Part shown: positions 33,225 to 41,871 of the stretch, in pieces | How positions within the stretch are numbered: the first letter of the stretch is position 1 | How the letters are laid out: each line of letters opens with the position of its first letter | From: Thermodesulfobacteriota bacterium | Lineage (GTDB): Bacteria; Desulfobacterota; GWC2-55-46 | Direction of reading: 5' to 3' | DNA: 64,000 nucleotides | Assembly: GCA_030583865.1 (NCBI GenBank) | Contig: CP129479.1 | Location: forward strand, 1,760,819 to 1,824,818 | Translations under genes and position numbers: made by a program | The notes under the pieces: model-generated | What the model was told of the DNA's origin: nothing | Database searches by the model: none | What the model saw: only the letters and a program-made list of their open reading frames with translations

Positions 33225-34127
33225 ATGAAAAGGTTTCTCATATTCGCAGTAGCAGCCGCTTCAGCTGGCTTCATAGCCCTCGGCACCGCCTCGGTCGCCA
33301 ACGCGGTCGACGTCGACGACTACCCGGCTGATGCTCCGGCCAACGGCATAGGCAAATCCAGGCACAACCTCGGTGCCCTGGGTATGCACAGGATCGCCGA
33401 CGAAATACCCGGCACGACCGAGATATGCGTGTTCTGCCATACGCCTCACCATACGAACGTGACCGGGTTCGCCGCCGGTGAGGCAGCGCCCCTCTGGAAC
33501 AGGACCAACTCCACAAGTAGCTACACCCCCTACGGCCCGAACGGCGCAACCGTTGGCGGCACCACCGTCACACAGGTCGGCGGCGCAACGCTCGCCAGCC
33601 TGAGCTGCCATGACGGCGTCACCACCTTCGACAACCTGGTGAACGCGCCCGGCAAGGGCCTTAACTCGGGCAGCCAGGGCTGGAACTTCAACGAGGACGG
33701 AAACCCGATCGGCAACGGCATAACTGGCAGCTCCCGCCTGAACATCGGCACGGACCTGACGAACGACCACCCGGTCTCAATCGAGTACATCGCCCCGAGG
33801 GCCAGCTTGAGGGACACGTCGACGACGCTCGATTCGATAGACCTCACCTCTGACGTCTTCTCGACGACCCACAGCGCGATCACCACAAACCTCAACCAGA
33901 ACCGCTGGGCGGTCAACGGTTACATATGCGCGGACTGCACCATCGAAACCCTGCTCAGGAACGGCAAGGTCGAGTGCTCCAGCTGCCACGACCCGCACTT
34001 CGCCAACAAGTCCTGGGACGAGGTCGACGACACCTGGGGTAGCGAGGATGACTCGGACGGCATGTTCCTCAGAAGGGTCGGCGGAAACACCGGCTCCGGC
34101 GTCTGCAAGACCTGCCACGCGAAGTAA
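33225..34127 (+). CDS. Periplasmic multiheme c-type cytochrome
   Basis: Electron carrier, 300 aa. Signal peptide at 1-27 (cut after ANA). Canonical CXXCH heme sites: CVFCH at 68-72, CSSCH at 251-255, CKTCH at 294-298. A fourth site reads SLSCH at 125-129 (followed by DGVTTFDNL), where homologues I recall have CLSCH; one base change (TGC to AGC) would remove the first cysteine. A fifth pair, CADCT at 235-239, lacks the His. Isolated His residues near 74-76 and in CHDPHF may be axial ligands. The family resembles small Geobacter-type cytochromes with APLWNR and doubled-CXXCH-like segments. A clear ribosome binding site (AAAGGAG) precedes the ATG. The gene is preceded by a long leader and followed by two ANTAR genes. 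Confidence 0.9.
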   Translation: MKRFLIFAVAAASAGFIALGTASVANAVDVDDYPADAPANGIGKSRHNLGALGMHRIADEIPGTTEICVFCHTPHHTNVTGFAAGEAAPLWNRTNSTSSYTPYGPNGATVGGTTVTQVGGATLASLSCHDGVTTFDNLVNAPGKGLNSGSQGWNFNEDGNPIGNGITGSSRLNIGTDLTNDHPVSIEYIAPRASLRDTSTTLDSIDLTSDVFSTTHSAITTNLNQNRWAVNGYICADCTIETLLRNGKVECSSCHDPHFANKSWDEVDDTWGSEDDSDGMFLRRVGGNTGSGVCKTCHAK

Positions 34128-34154
34128 GCTTTTCGCTCTGCCGTGCAATCCGGA

Positions 34155-34180
34155 GCGGGCCGGGGTTTCCCCGGCCCCGC
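34155..34180 (+). repeat. GC-rich hairpin between cytochrome and first ANTAR gene
   Basis: GCGGGCCGGGG and CCCCGGCCCCGC flank a three-base loop about 27 bases after the cytochrome stop. It has no T-run, so it looks like an mRNA-stabilising or processing hairpin rather than a full terminator. Confidence 0.55.
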
Positions 34181-34207
34181 CCGGTTGTACAAGGACCAAA
34201 AGACATC

Positions 34208-34519
34208 ATGCATACAGCCAGGACGAACCGAAACCAAATGAGCGGAAAATCGCACCGAAAGACATGCAAGCCGTTAGCCGAACTCCGCGCTGAAATAGAC
34301 CGGCTCAAGCTCGAACTCGAGGAGAAACGGGTCGTGGAAAAGGCCAAGGGGCTTCTCGTAAGCACCAAGGGCGTAACGGAAAGAGAGGCTTGCGAACTGC
34401 TTGAGAGCTTCTCGATTGAACACAACAAGACCCTTATTGAAGCCGCGGAGATCATACTATTCGGTAACAGGCTGCTCAAGCCGGTATCGCGGCGGCGGAA
34501 AGCCAAAAGAAAACAGTAG
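34208..34519 (+). CDS. Small ANTAR-domain protein 1
   Basis: ANTAR domains are short three-helix RNA-binding modules that stabilise antiterminator hairpins in nascent mRNA (NasR, AmiR, EutV). Here residues ~25-90 match: LAELRAEIDRLKLELEEKRVVEKAKGLLVSTKGVTEREACELLESFSIEHNKTLIEAAEIIL, that is, a coiled-coil helix then the AKG.L....G.tE.eA..LL...S....KtL.e.A pattern. There is no receiver or sensor domain, and the tail is strongly basic (RRRKAKRKQ). At 103 aa it is a stand-alone ANTAR protein. The start may be 34208 or the ATG at 34238; AAGGA lies 13 bases before the first. It lies 80 bases downstream of the cytochrome and upstream of a second ANTAR gene. Confidence 0.78.
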   Translation: MHTARTNRNQMSGKSHRKTCKPLAELRAEIDRLKLELEEKRVVEKAKGLLVSTKGVTEREACELLESFSIEHNKTLIEAAEIILFGNRLLKPVSRRRKAKRKQ

Positions 34520-34612
34520 GGGATCAGTGCTGCGAAAGCGGCTCCACCCGGGTTGGCATGCTTTTATGAAAATGTAACGGCCCTCAACATTCGAACAGGG
34601 AGGGATACGGAA

Positions 34613-34942
34613 ATGGAGAACTGCAATCAGCATGGGAACTGCAACTTCCCTCGCAGCATATGCGAGAAGATATGCACCGCTTACATAAACCTCTCGTCGG
34701 AAGCCGAAGTCATAAGGGGAAAAATAGGCGAGAAAAACCTGGTCAACAAGGCCAAATGGACCTTGGTTGAGCAGAAAGGTCTGAGCGAGAAGGAGGCCCT
34801 CGGCATCATGGTGAGGGAAAGCCGCAAGAAAAGGCAGAAGCTGGCCGAAACCGCGGCGCTGGTACTGACTGGAAAGGCCATCGAAGAGCCTTATGCGAGC
34901 GCACGGAAGCTCCAAAAGTCATCCGGGGTCCAGGCGGGCTGA
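34613..34942 (+). CDS. Small ANTAR-domain protein 2
   Basis: Second stand-alone ANTAR-type protein. The ATG at 34613 follows GGGAGGG; the upstream ATG at 34553 has no such site. Residues 1-25 carry four cysteines (MENCNQHGNCNFPRSICEKIC), possibly a metal or redox site, then helix SSEAEVIRGKIGEKNLVNKAK and the ANTAR core WTLVEQKGLSEKEALGIMVRESRKKRQKLAETAALVL. It aligns with protein 1 over the core (NKAKWTLVEQKGLSEKEA against EKAKGLLVSTKGVTEREA). The cysteines could let it respond to redox state or metal, which would suit control of a cytochrome. Length 109 aa. Confidence 0.72.
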   Translation: MENCNQHGNCNFPRSICEKICTAYINLSSEAEVIRGKIGEKNLVNKAKWTLVEQKGLSEKEALGIMVRESRKKRQKLAETAALVLTGKAIEEPYASARKLQKSSGVQAG

Positions 34943-35040
34943 CCAAAGCCAGGGTTGGCAGCCACCGCAAGCAGCGGGGTATCTCTACAGCTTCCCGTAC
35001 CTTGACGGGAGGCCACCGGGCGTCCGGGATTCCCTATAAG

Positions 35041-36465
35041 CTACCAGAGGCCGGTCGTAAGGTACTCGTGCATGGACTCGGCGGCCTTTCTGCCGTCGCC
35101 CATGGCGAGTATGACGGTTGCGCCTCCCCTCACGATGTCGCCGCCGGAGAAGACCCCCTTCTTGCTGGTCCTGCCGGTATCAGGGTCCACGGTGATGTTC
35201 CCCCACTTGTTTACCTTTATGTCGGGCGAGGTCTGGGGTATGAGGGGGTTGGCCCCGTTCCCTATCGCCACGATCGCCACGTCCACTTCCATCGTGAACT
35301 CGGAGCCCGGGACCTCCACGGGCCTTCTCCTACCCGAATCGTCTGGCGGGCCAAGCTCCATCCTGAGGCATTCCATCGCCTTGAGCCTTCCGTCGTCGTC
35401 GCCTATGAACCTCTTGGGAGCCGTGAGGAGCTTGAAGACGAGCCCCTCCTCCTCGCCGTGGTGTATCTCCTCGACCCTCGCTGGCATCTCCTCCCTCGAA
35501 CGCCTGTAGACTATCGAGACCTCCTCGGGGCAGAGCCTTAGCGCGGTCCGGGCCGCGTCCATGGCCGTGTTGCCGCCGCCGATTACGACGACCCTCTTGC
35601 CGCGTATGATCGGGGTGTCGTACTCCGGGAACATGTAGGCCTTCATGAGGTTGACCCTCGTAAGATACTCGTTCGCGGAATAGACGCCCGCGAGGTTCTC
35701 GCCGGGTATGTTCATGAAGTTCGGAAGCCCTGCGCCCGAGCCGATGAACACGGCGTCAAAGCCGTTCGAAAGGAGCTCGTCGACCGTCTCTATCTTCCCC
35801 ACCACGGCGTTCAATACTATCTCGACGCCCATGCGCCTGAGGTAATCGACCTCCGACTGGACTATCTTCTTGGGGAGCCTGAACTCGGGTATGCCGTAGA
35901 CAAGGACGCCGCCCGCCACGTGGAGCGCCTCGAAGACCGTTACCTTGTGCCCCTTCTTTACCATATCCCCTGCCACGGTAAGCCCCGCCGGGCCCGCGCC
36001 GACCACGGCCACCTTCTTGCCGCTCCAGGAGGGTATATGCGGTATGGTTATCTCGCCGTGCTCCCTCTCGAAGTCGGCTGCGAACCTCTCAAGCCTCCCT
36101 ATGGAGACCGGCTCGTTCTTTTTCCCTATGACGCAGACCTTCTCGCACTGGTCCTCCTGCGGGCAGACCCTGCCGCAGACCGCCGGAAGCCCGTTCGTCT
36201 CCTTTATCTTCCTCGCCGCCTCGACGAACTTGCCCTCGGCTAAGAGCCTCAGGAACCAGGGTATGTCTATATTGACCGGGCAGCCGCCCACGCAAAGGGG
36301 CTTCTTGCACTGGATGCACCGCCTGGCCTCCTCCATCGCCTGCTCAGGCGTGTACCCGTAAGGCACCTCGTAGAAGTTCCCCACCCTCTCCTTCGGGTCC
36401 TGCTCAGCCATGGGCTGCTTCGGTATTTTCATCCGTTCCTTGATCTCTTTCGGGGCCATATCCAT
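35041..36465 (-). CDS. nfnB: NfnB/GltD-like flavoprotein subunit (NADPH oxidoreductase)
   Basis: Large subunit of NADH-dependent ferredoxin:NADP oxidoreductase, which bifurcates electrons between NADPH, ferredoxin and NAD. The N-terminus has two cysteine clusters for [4Fe-4S] centres (CIQCKKPLCVGGCP and CGRVCPQEDQCEKVC). Then FAD-binding VAVVGAGPAGLTVAGD, NADPH-binding VVVIGGGNTAMDAART and a C-terminal FAD motif FSGGDIVRGGATVILAMGDGRKAA. It is 474 aa, as for NfnB/SudB and the homotetrameric glutamate synthase family, which share this layout. The adjacent NfnA-type gene on the same strand decides for NfnAB. The gap between them is 120 bases. Confidence 0.9.
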   Translation of the reverse strand: MDMAPKEIKERMKIPKQPMAEQDPKERVGNFYEVPYGYTPEQAMEEARRCIQCKKPLCVGGCPVNIDIPWFLRLLAEGKFVEAARKIKETNGLPAVCGRVCPQEDQCEKVCVIGKKNEPVSIGRLERFAADFEREHGEITIPHIPSWSGKKVAVVGAGPAGLTVAGDMVKKGHKVTVFEALHVAGGVLVYGIPEFRLPKKIVQSEVDYLRRMGVEIVLNAVVGKIETVDELLSNGFDAVFIGSGAGLPNFMNIPGENLAGVYSANEYLTRVNLMKAYMFPEYDTPIIRGKRVVVIGGGNTAMDAARTALRLCPEEVSIVYRRSREEMPARVEEIHHGEEEGLVFKLLTAPKRFIGDDDGRLKAMECLRMELGPPDDSGRRRPVEVPGSEFTMEVDVAIVAIGNGANPLIPQTSPDIKVNKWGNITVDPDTGRTSKKGVFSGGDIVRGGATVILAMGDGRKAAESMHEYLTTGLW

Positions 36466-36585
36466 CTCGGGACTCGCTCCTTATATCATCGTAGATGAGG
36501 TCAGCCTGTAGGGCCTGTCAGAGTATTCCGGGGGAAGCTTTCTGTAAAAAGGTTCTCTCAAGAAAAGCTCCAACAATCCTCCGGG

Positions 36586-37467
36586 CTACTTCCTCTCGTA
36601 GCACTTCGCGCCTTCGTGGTAGGTGAGCTCCTCCATCGCGAGCTTCTCTTCCTTGATGTAGCTCCTGTTCCTGAGTATGAGCTCTGCGAAGTCGACCTGG
36701 TGGCCGTCGAACTCCGGACCGTCCACGCACACGAACTTGGTCTTTCCGCCTATTGTCACCCTGCATGCCCCGCACATGCCCGTTCCGTCCACCATTATCG
36801 GGTTGAGGCTCACGACCGTCGGGATGCCGTAGGGCTTGGTTACGTTGCTTACGGCCCTCATCATGGGCACCGGGCCTATGCCCACGACGCAGCCTATCTT
36901 CATGCCTTCGTCGATGAGGTTCTGGAGGACCTGCGTTACGAACCCGTGGTGGCCGTAGCTCCCGTCGTCTGTCGTCACATGCAGCTCGTCGCTTACCTCC
37001 CTCATCTCCTGCTCGAGTATGAGGAGGGGCTTGCTGCGCGCGCCTATTATGGAGACGACCCTGTTCCCGGCCTCCTTCATGGCCTTGGCTATCGGATACA
37101 CCGGCGCGGTGCCGATGCCCCCGCCAACGCAAACGGCTATCCCGAAGTCCTCAATGTGGGTGGGTTTGCCGAGCGGGCCGACGACGTCGAGGATGTTGTC
37201 GCCTACTCCCATGTTCCCGAGCATGGCGGTCGATTTACCGACCTCCTGGACGATTATGGTGATCGTCCCCTCGCGGGCGTCGGAATCGACGATGGTGAGC
37301 GGGATGCGCTCGCCGTTTTCGTTCATCCGGAGGACCACGAACTGCCCGGCCTTCCGCTTGGCAGCTATCTTCGGGGCCTTTACCTTGAACTGGTATACGG
37401 TATGGGCAAGCTCTTTCTTGTCCGTTATCTCGAACATCTTTGGACTCCTTGTGAAGTTACCCGTCAA
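36586..37467 (-). CDS. nfnA: NfnA-like FAD/[2Fe-2S] subunit
   Basis: Small subunit of the NfnAB complex, similar to dihydroorotate dehydrogenase electron-transfer subunit PyrK. FAD-binding beta barrel with PLTIVDSD, NAD-binding CVGGGIGTAPVYPIAKAM, and a C-terminal [2Fe-2S] site GTGMCGACRVTIGG...FVCVDGPEFDGHQVDF. Length 293 aa is typical. Together with nfnB it links ferredoxin, NADH and NADPH pools, which fits an anaerobic or flexible redox metabolism. The start ATG at 37467 is preceded by AAGGAG-type sequence. Confidence 0.92.
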   Translation of the reverse strand: MTGNFTRSPKMFEITDKKELAHTVYQFKVKAPKIAAKRKAGQFVVLRMNENGERIPLTIVDSDAREGTITIIVQEVGKSTAMLGNMGVGDNILDVVGPLGKPTHIEDFGIAVCVGGGIGTAPVYPIAKAMKEAGNRVVSIIGARSKPLLILEQEMREVSDELHVTTDDGSYGHHGFVTQVLQNLIDEGMKIGCVVGIGPVPMMRAVSNVTKPYGIPTVVSLNPIMVDGTGMCGACRVTIGGKTKFVCVDGPEFDGHQVDFAELILRNRSYIKEEKLAMEELTYHEGAKCYERK

Positions 37468-37534
37468 GTTATCAGGGCGCCAAAAGCCGGAGAATGATAC
37501 CAGAAGAGTTTCCGGGTTTCAATGAAATCAGCGA

Positions 37535-38287
37535 TCACGATTTTTCCAGCCGAATCCAGAACTCCCTGTTTCCCTTTGCCCCGGTTATGGGGGACTCGCC
37601 TGTTGAAATGACCTTGTAGCCAACGCCTTCCGAGAACCTCGATATCCTCTCCACGACTTCGGCGTGCATGCGGGGGTCCCTCACTACCCCGCCCTTGCCC
37701 ACCTGTCCCTTCCCTACCTCGAACTGGGGCTTTATCAGCGCCAGTACCGCCCCTTTTTCCTTAAGGAACTCCATTACCCTGGGCAATACCTTTTCAAGGG
37801 ATATGAACGAGACGTCTATGACCGCGAGGTCTACCGGGACGCCGACCTCGGAGGGGTCCAGATACCTTATGTTCCTTTCCTCAAGGACGACTACCCTTGG
37901 GTCGGACCGGAGGCCCTGGTCTATGAGCCCCTTACCGACGTCAACGGCGTATACCCTTGCCGCGCCCCTTTTAAGGAGGCAATCCGTAAAGCCGCCGGTC
38001 GATGCGCCTATGTCAATGGCCGTCATCCCGGCCACATCAAGGCCCGTCTGGTCGAGAAACGAGGCGAGCTTCACGCCTCCCCGCCCAACGAACGGCAGGC
38101 CTTCCTTCAGCGATATTTCGGACTCGGGGTCTATTTCCCTGCCCGGCTTATCAACAAGCTCGCCGTCCACGAAGACCTTGCCGGCCATTATGAGGGCCTG
38201 GGCCTTCTGGCGGCTCTGAACCAGTCCCTTTTCCACAAGGAGGCTGTCTATCCGCTCCTTTTTCCTTTTCTGCCCGGAGCCGCCCAC
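37535..38287 (-). CDS. tlyA: TlyA-family rRNA 2'-O-methyltransferase
   Basis: S4-domain plus RrmJ-like SAM methyltransferase. S4 domain at about 8-65 (RIDSLLVEKGLVQSRQKAQALIMAGKVFVDGE), then SAM motif AIDIGASTGGFTDCLLKRGAARVYAVDVG, VIDVSFISLEKVLP, and ALIKPQFE. In mycobacteria TlyA methylates 16S C1409 and 23S C1920; many homologues act only on 23S. The frame runs upstream into dxs, but the likely start is a GTG at 38287, two bases after the dxs stop, giving 250 aa. Order ispA-dxs-tlyA is a common arrangement. Confidence 0.88.
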   Translation of the reverse strand: MGGSGQKRKKERIDSLLVEKGLVQSRQKAQALIMAGKVFVDGELVDKPGREIDPESEISLKEGLPFVGRGGVKLASFLDQTGLDVAGMTAIDIGASTGGFTDCLLKRGAARVYAVDVGKGLIDQGLRSDPRVVVLEERNIRYLDPSEVGVPVDLAVIDVSFISLEKVLPRVMEFLKEKGAVLALIKPQFEVGKGQVGKGGVVRDPRMHAEVVERISRFSEGVGYKVISTGESPITGAKGNREFWIRLEKS

Positions 38288-38289
38288 CC

Positions 38290-40182
38290 TTAGAAGGCCA
38301 TCTTGAGCTTGCCTGAGCCCGAGACAAGCGCCTTTGCCGCGGCCTCGATGCCCTCGGCGGTAAGGCCGAGCCTTGCCCGAAGCTCCTCCTGGCTCCCGTG
38401 CTCGATGAACTCGTCCGGCACTCCGAGCCTTTTTACAGGGACCTGCACGCCGCGCTCTTCGAGGAGCTCCAGTACCGCGCTCCCGAAGCCGCCCTGGAGC
38501 GAACCCTCCTCGACGGTCAAGAGCGCCCCTGCAGAGGAAGCGGCCTGGAGGATGCACTCGGCGTCAAGCGGCTTCGCGAACCTCGCGTTTATTACCCCGG
38601 CCTTGACGCCCGCCTTCTCAAGGCGGCCTGCCGCTTCGAGCGCCGGATGCACCATGTTGCCTATAGCGAGTATAGCCGCGTCCTTGCCTTCCTTAAGCAC
38701 CTCGGCCATGCCGAGGGGTATCTGCCTCATGGGCCCTGAGGTGTCTACGCCCGTGCAGGCGCCCCTGGGGTACCTGAGCGCGACGGGCCTGCCGTAATTC
38801 ACGGCGGAATAAAGGAGGTGCCTCAGCTCGTCCTCGTCCCTGGGCGCGGCTACTATCATATTCGGCAGGTGCCTGAGATACGCGATATCGAATAGGCCGT
38901 GGTGGGTGGGGCCGTCCTGCCCCACTATGCCGGCCCTGTCCATCGCAATGACGACCGGCAGGTCCTGGAGGCAGACGTCATGGAAGACCTCGTCATAGGC
39001 CCTCTGCAGGAAGGTCGAATAGATTGCCGTGACCGGGACAAAACCCTCCCTAGCGAGCCCGGCGGCGAAGGTAAGGGCGTGCTGCTCCGCTATGCCCACG
39101 TCAAAAAACCTGTCCGGGTATCTTTCCGCGAATTTGGAGAGGCCAGTCCCCTCGGGCATTGCGGCGGTTATGGCGACTACTCGCCTGTCCGAGGCGGCGA
39201 TATCAAGGAGCGCGGAGCTGAAGACGTTGGTATAGGAGGGTTTCGAGGGCTTCCTCGGCTTTCCGGTCTCCCTTATGAACGGCCCCACGCCGTGGAAGGC
39301 GGCAGGGTCGGACTCCGCAGGGAGATAGCCCTTGCCTTTCTTTGTAAGGACGTGCAGCAGTACCGGGCCGTCGACGGATGAGACGTCCTTGAGAGAGGCG
39401 ACCAGGGCCTCGATGTCATGTCCGTCAAGAGGGCCGACATAGTGGAACCCGAGGCCCTCGAAGAGCATGCCGGGCGTAAGCAGCGTTATAATCGAGTCCT
39501 CCGCCCTCTTGGCGATATCGAGGAGCCTCGTCCCGAACCTGGGTATCGTCTTTATGAACCTCTCGATCTCCTTCTTGAGGTTCATGGCGAAGCGGCCCGT
39601 CAATTTTCTGCTCAGGAACTGCGAGAGGGCCCCGACGTTTTTGGAGATGGACATCTCGTTGTCGTTGAGGATGACTATCAGGTCCTTCTTGAGGTGCCCC
39701 GCCTGGTTGAGCCCCTCGAATGCGAGCCCGGCCGTAAGCGAGCCGTCGCCGATTACGGCAACCACCTTTCTCGCGCTGCCCGCGAGATCGCGCGCGGAGG
39801 CCATGCCGAGGGCGGCGGAGATGGACGTGGACGAGTGTCCGGCCACGAAGGCGTCGTAGGGGCTCTCCGAGGGTTTCGGAAAGCCGCTTATCCCGCCGTA
39901 CTGCCTGAGCGTCCTGAACTCGTCTCTCCTTCCGGTCAGTATCTTGTGCGCGTAGGCCTGGTGGCCCACGTCCCATACGATCCTGTCGTGGGGGGTGTCG
40001 AGCGCATGGTGGAGCGCTATCGCTATCTCGACGGCCCCGAGGCTCGAGGCGAGATGGCCGCCCTTGTCGGAGACGGTCTCGATTATGAGTTCCCTCACCT
40101 CTTCGGCAAGGGTCCTGAGCTCGTCCGGGCCGAGGGCCTTCAAGTCCGCCGGGGACTCGATTTTCTCAAGGACGCTCTTCAA
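38290..40182 (-). CDS. dxs: 1-deoxy-D-xylulose-5-phosphate synthase
   Basis: First step of the MEP isoprenoid pathway: condenses pyruvate and glyceraldehyde 3-phosphate with thiamine diphosphate. N-terminal [19 protein letters not shown] and [18 protein letters not shown], ThDP motif [10 protein letters not shown]...[24 protein letters not shown], transketolase middle [20 protein letters not shown] and C-terminal [17 protein letters not shown]. Length 630 aa is normal. Starts six bases after ispA. Confidence 0.97.
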   Translation of the reverse strand: MKSVLEKIESPADLKALGPDELRTLAEEVRELIIETVSDKGGHLASSLGAVEIAIALHHALDTPHDRIVWDVGHQAYAHKILTGRRDEFRTLRQYGGISGFPKPSESPYDAFVAGHSSTSISAALGMASARDLAGSARKVVAVIGDGSLTAGLAFEGLNQAGHLKKDLIVILNDNEMSISKNVGALSQFLSRKLTGRFAMNLKKEIERFIKTIPRFGTRLLDIAKRAEDSIITLLTPGMLFEGLGFHYVGPLDGHDIEALVASLKDVSSVDGPVLLHVLTKKGKGYLPAESDPAAFHGVGPFIRETGKPRKPSKPSYTNVFSSALLDIAASDRRVVAITAAMPEGTGLSKFAERYPDRFFDVGIAEQHALTFAAGLAREGFVPVTAIYSTFLQRAYDEVFHDVCLQDLPVVIAMDRAGIVGQDGPTHHGLFDIAYLRHLPNMIVAAPRDEDELRHLLYSAVNYGRPVALRYPRGACTGVDTSGPMRQIPLGMAEVLKEGKDAAILAIGNMVHPALEAAGRLEKAGVKAGVINARFAKPLDAECILQAASSAGALLTVEEGSLQGGFGSAVLELLEERGVQVPVKRLGVPDEFIEHGSQEELRARLGLTAEGIEAAAKALVSGSGKLKMAF

Positions 40183-40188
40183 CGCGGC

Positions 40189-41067
40189 CTACCTTTTCCT
40201 CTCGACTATGTACCTTGCGATCTCACGGAGCGGGTCGGCCTTCTCGTCCAGGCCGGATATGGAATGCAGCGCTATCTCAAGGAGCTCCGAGGCCCTTTTT
40301 TTCGACTCGTCGAGGCCGATCGCGGCAGGGTACGTCGCCTTGCCCTTCTTCTCGTCAGACCCGGCGTTCTTGCCCATCTCCAGGGTAGAGCCCTCGACGT
40401 CCAGTATGTCATCGGCTATCTGGAAGGCAAGGCCGATGGATTTGCCGAACTTCGTAAGAGAATCGAGTTCCTTCTTTTTGGCGCCGCCGAGGATGGCCCC
40501 GCACTTTACGGCCGCGAGCAGGAGCTCCCCTGTCTTGTGTATGTGTATGTACTCGAGGACCGGGAATAGGATTTCCCTGCCCTCGGATTCAATGTCTATC
40601 ATCTGCCCGCCAATCATCCCGGTCGAGCCCGCGGCCTTCGCCATCTCGAGGATGCACCTGGTTACCGCCGACCTCTTGCCCCCGCTCCTTGCGGCCATGT
40701 CGAACGCAGCCGTGAGGAGCGCGTCACCCGCCAGTATGGCCGCGGCCTCGCCGAAGGCCTTGTGGCAGGTGGGCCTGCCTCTCCGGAGGTCGTCGTTGTC
40801 TATGGCTGGCAGGTCGTCGTGGATGAGCGAGTAGGTGTGGATGCACTCGAAGGCGCAGGCTATGTTCAGGGCGCCCGATGCTTCTCCCCCCGCGGCCTCG
40901 GCAGAGGCAAGGACCAGTATCGGCCTTATCCTCTTCCCGCCGGCAAAGAGGCTGTAGTGCATGGCCCTGTGCAGGGTCTGAGGGTACTCCTCCTCACCCG
41001 GCAGGAGCTCCTTGAGCGTCCTGTTTATGATCTCGGTCTTTTCAGTAAAATATTTATTAAGGTCCAA
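40189..41067 (-). CDS. ispA: Short-chain polyprenyl synthase (FPP/GGPP synthase)
   Basis: Makes farnesyl or geranylgeranyl diphosphate from IPP and DMAPP. First Asp-rich motif in IHDDLPAIDNDDLRRGRP, second in FQIADDILDVEG, plus FAGGKRIRP and GGQMIDI. The DDxxxxD spacing of the first motif is the bacterial FPP type. Length 292 aa. First gene of the ispA-dxs-tlyA operon. Confidence 0.95.
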   Translation of the reverse strand: MDLNKYFTEKTEIINRTLKELLPGEEEYPQTLHRAMHYSLFAGGKRIRPILVLASAEAAGGEASGALNIACAFECIHTYSLIHDDLPAIDNDDLRRGRPTCHKAFGEAAAILAGDALLTAAFDMAARSGGKRSAVTRCILEMAKAAGSTGMIGGQMIDIESEGREILFPVLEYIHIHKTGELLLAAVKCGAILGGAKKKELDSLTKFGKSIGLAFQIADDILDVEGSTLEMGKNAGSDEKKGKATYPAAIGLDESKKRASELLEIALHSISGLDEKADPLREIARYIVERKR

Positions 41068-41312
41068 GGTCGCTCCAACCGGTCTTACGCAAGATTACGC
41101 AAGAGGCTTGCCCAAGGCACGCAAGAGACTACGCCTTGAACGGCTAATATATTATATTATCAGAACAAAAATTTAATTACAAGGGCATGAAGGAAGGATT
41201 CAGAGGTAAGAAAACAAACGGTTTTACGATTTGGTTGCGACCTCCTTGTGCCAAAAGCGCATGTAGTCATTGGCAGTTTTTAGCACCTTGCCAAAAAAAA
41301 CCATGTCTTATT
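41068..41312. other. Gene-free stretch upstream of ispA
   Basis: No gene is seen. It should hold the minus-strand promoter for ispA-dxs-tlyA. The AT-rich part near 41140-41175 is a plausible promoter region, but elements could not be set. A small direct duplication (GCAAG-type words around 41088-41125) is present. Confidence 0.35.
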
Positions 41313-41446
41313 CAGGCTGCTCAAAAAGCTCCGGACCGCGAGGCCCCGTTGGAACAGGGGAGCGAGAAATGAGGCCGTACTTTTCGTGTACGCCGGAGTG
41401 TCAAACGGCGCAGCCTTCGACGCAGATGGACTCTTTCATCAGCCTT
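41313..41446 (+). repeat. Dispersed palindromic repeat, family A copy 3
   Basis: Starts CAGGCTGCTCAAAAAGCTCC and ends CTCTTTCATCAGCCT; central GGCCGTAC...GTACGCCGG. More diverged than copies 1 and 2, with a divergent right half. It lies between the csp terminator and the ispA promoter region, the only copy of either family not next to a stop codon. Confidence 0.75.
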
Positions 41447-41451
41447 AAAAT

Positions 41452-41487
41452 TAAAAACCCCCTCCTGCCTGGGCAGGAGGGGGAGTG
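41452..41487 (-). terminator. Strong terminator of the cold-shock gene
   Basis: On the minus strand: CCCCCTCCTGCC, loop CAG, GGCAGGAGGGGG, then TTTTTAATTTT. It ends about 50 bases after the csp stop codon. Confidence 0.93.
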
Positions 41488-41535
41488 CGGTTCAGGAACA
41501 AAGCCGTCCGCGGTTTAAGATCGGCAGGGCCGGCC

Positions 41536-41739
41536 TTAAGCCACTTTCATTACGTTCGACGCCTGGGGGCCCTTGGGTCCCTGGGTTATCTCGAATTCAA
41601 CCTCTTCGCCTTCCTTAAGGGTCTTGAAACCCTCGCCGGTGATGGCCGTATAATGCACGAATACGTCCTCGCCGGATTCCTGCTGGATGAACCCGAAACC
41701 CTTGGTGTCGTTGAACCACTTCACTCTGCCTCTTGCCAT
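41536..41739 (-). CDS. Cold-shock protein
   Basis: 67-aa single OB-fold RNA chaperone with RNP1 GFGFI and RNP2 VFVHY. Sequence [17 protein letters not shown] is the classic start. The ATG at 41739 follows AAGGAGG by seven bases; the longer frame upstream is leader. A promoter and a terminator-like hairpin lie in the ~125-base leader. Whether it responds to cold is not shown. Confidence 0.96.
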   Translation of the reverse strand: MARGRVKWFNDTKGFGFIQQESGEDVFVHYTAITGEGFKTLKEGEEVEFEITQGPKGPQASNVMKVA

Positions 41740-41778
41740 TACAGTGCCTCCTTGTTTTTCTGGTACCCTCTTGCAGCA

Positions 41779-41813
41779 TAAAAAAGCCGCGGAGTTACTG
41801 AGTCCCTCCACGG
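41779..41813 (-). terminator. Terminator-like hairpin in the csp leader
   Basis: On the minus strand: CCGTGGAG, an 11-base loop, CTCCGCGG, then CTTTTTTA. The 8-bp stem lies 40-75 bases before the csp start codon and downstream of the predicted promoter, so it could attenuate transcription. Confidence 0.6.
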
Positions 41814-41871
41814 CCTGACTGGCAATAACCCCATCCCATACTGCAAAGAATCCCATGTATAATTTGACGCA

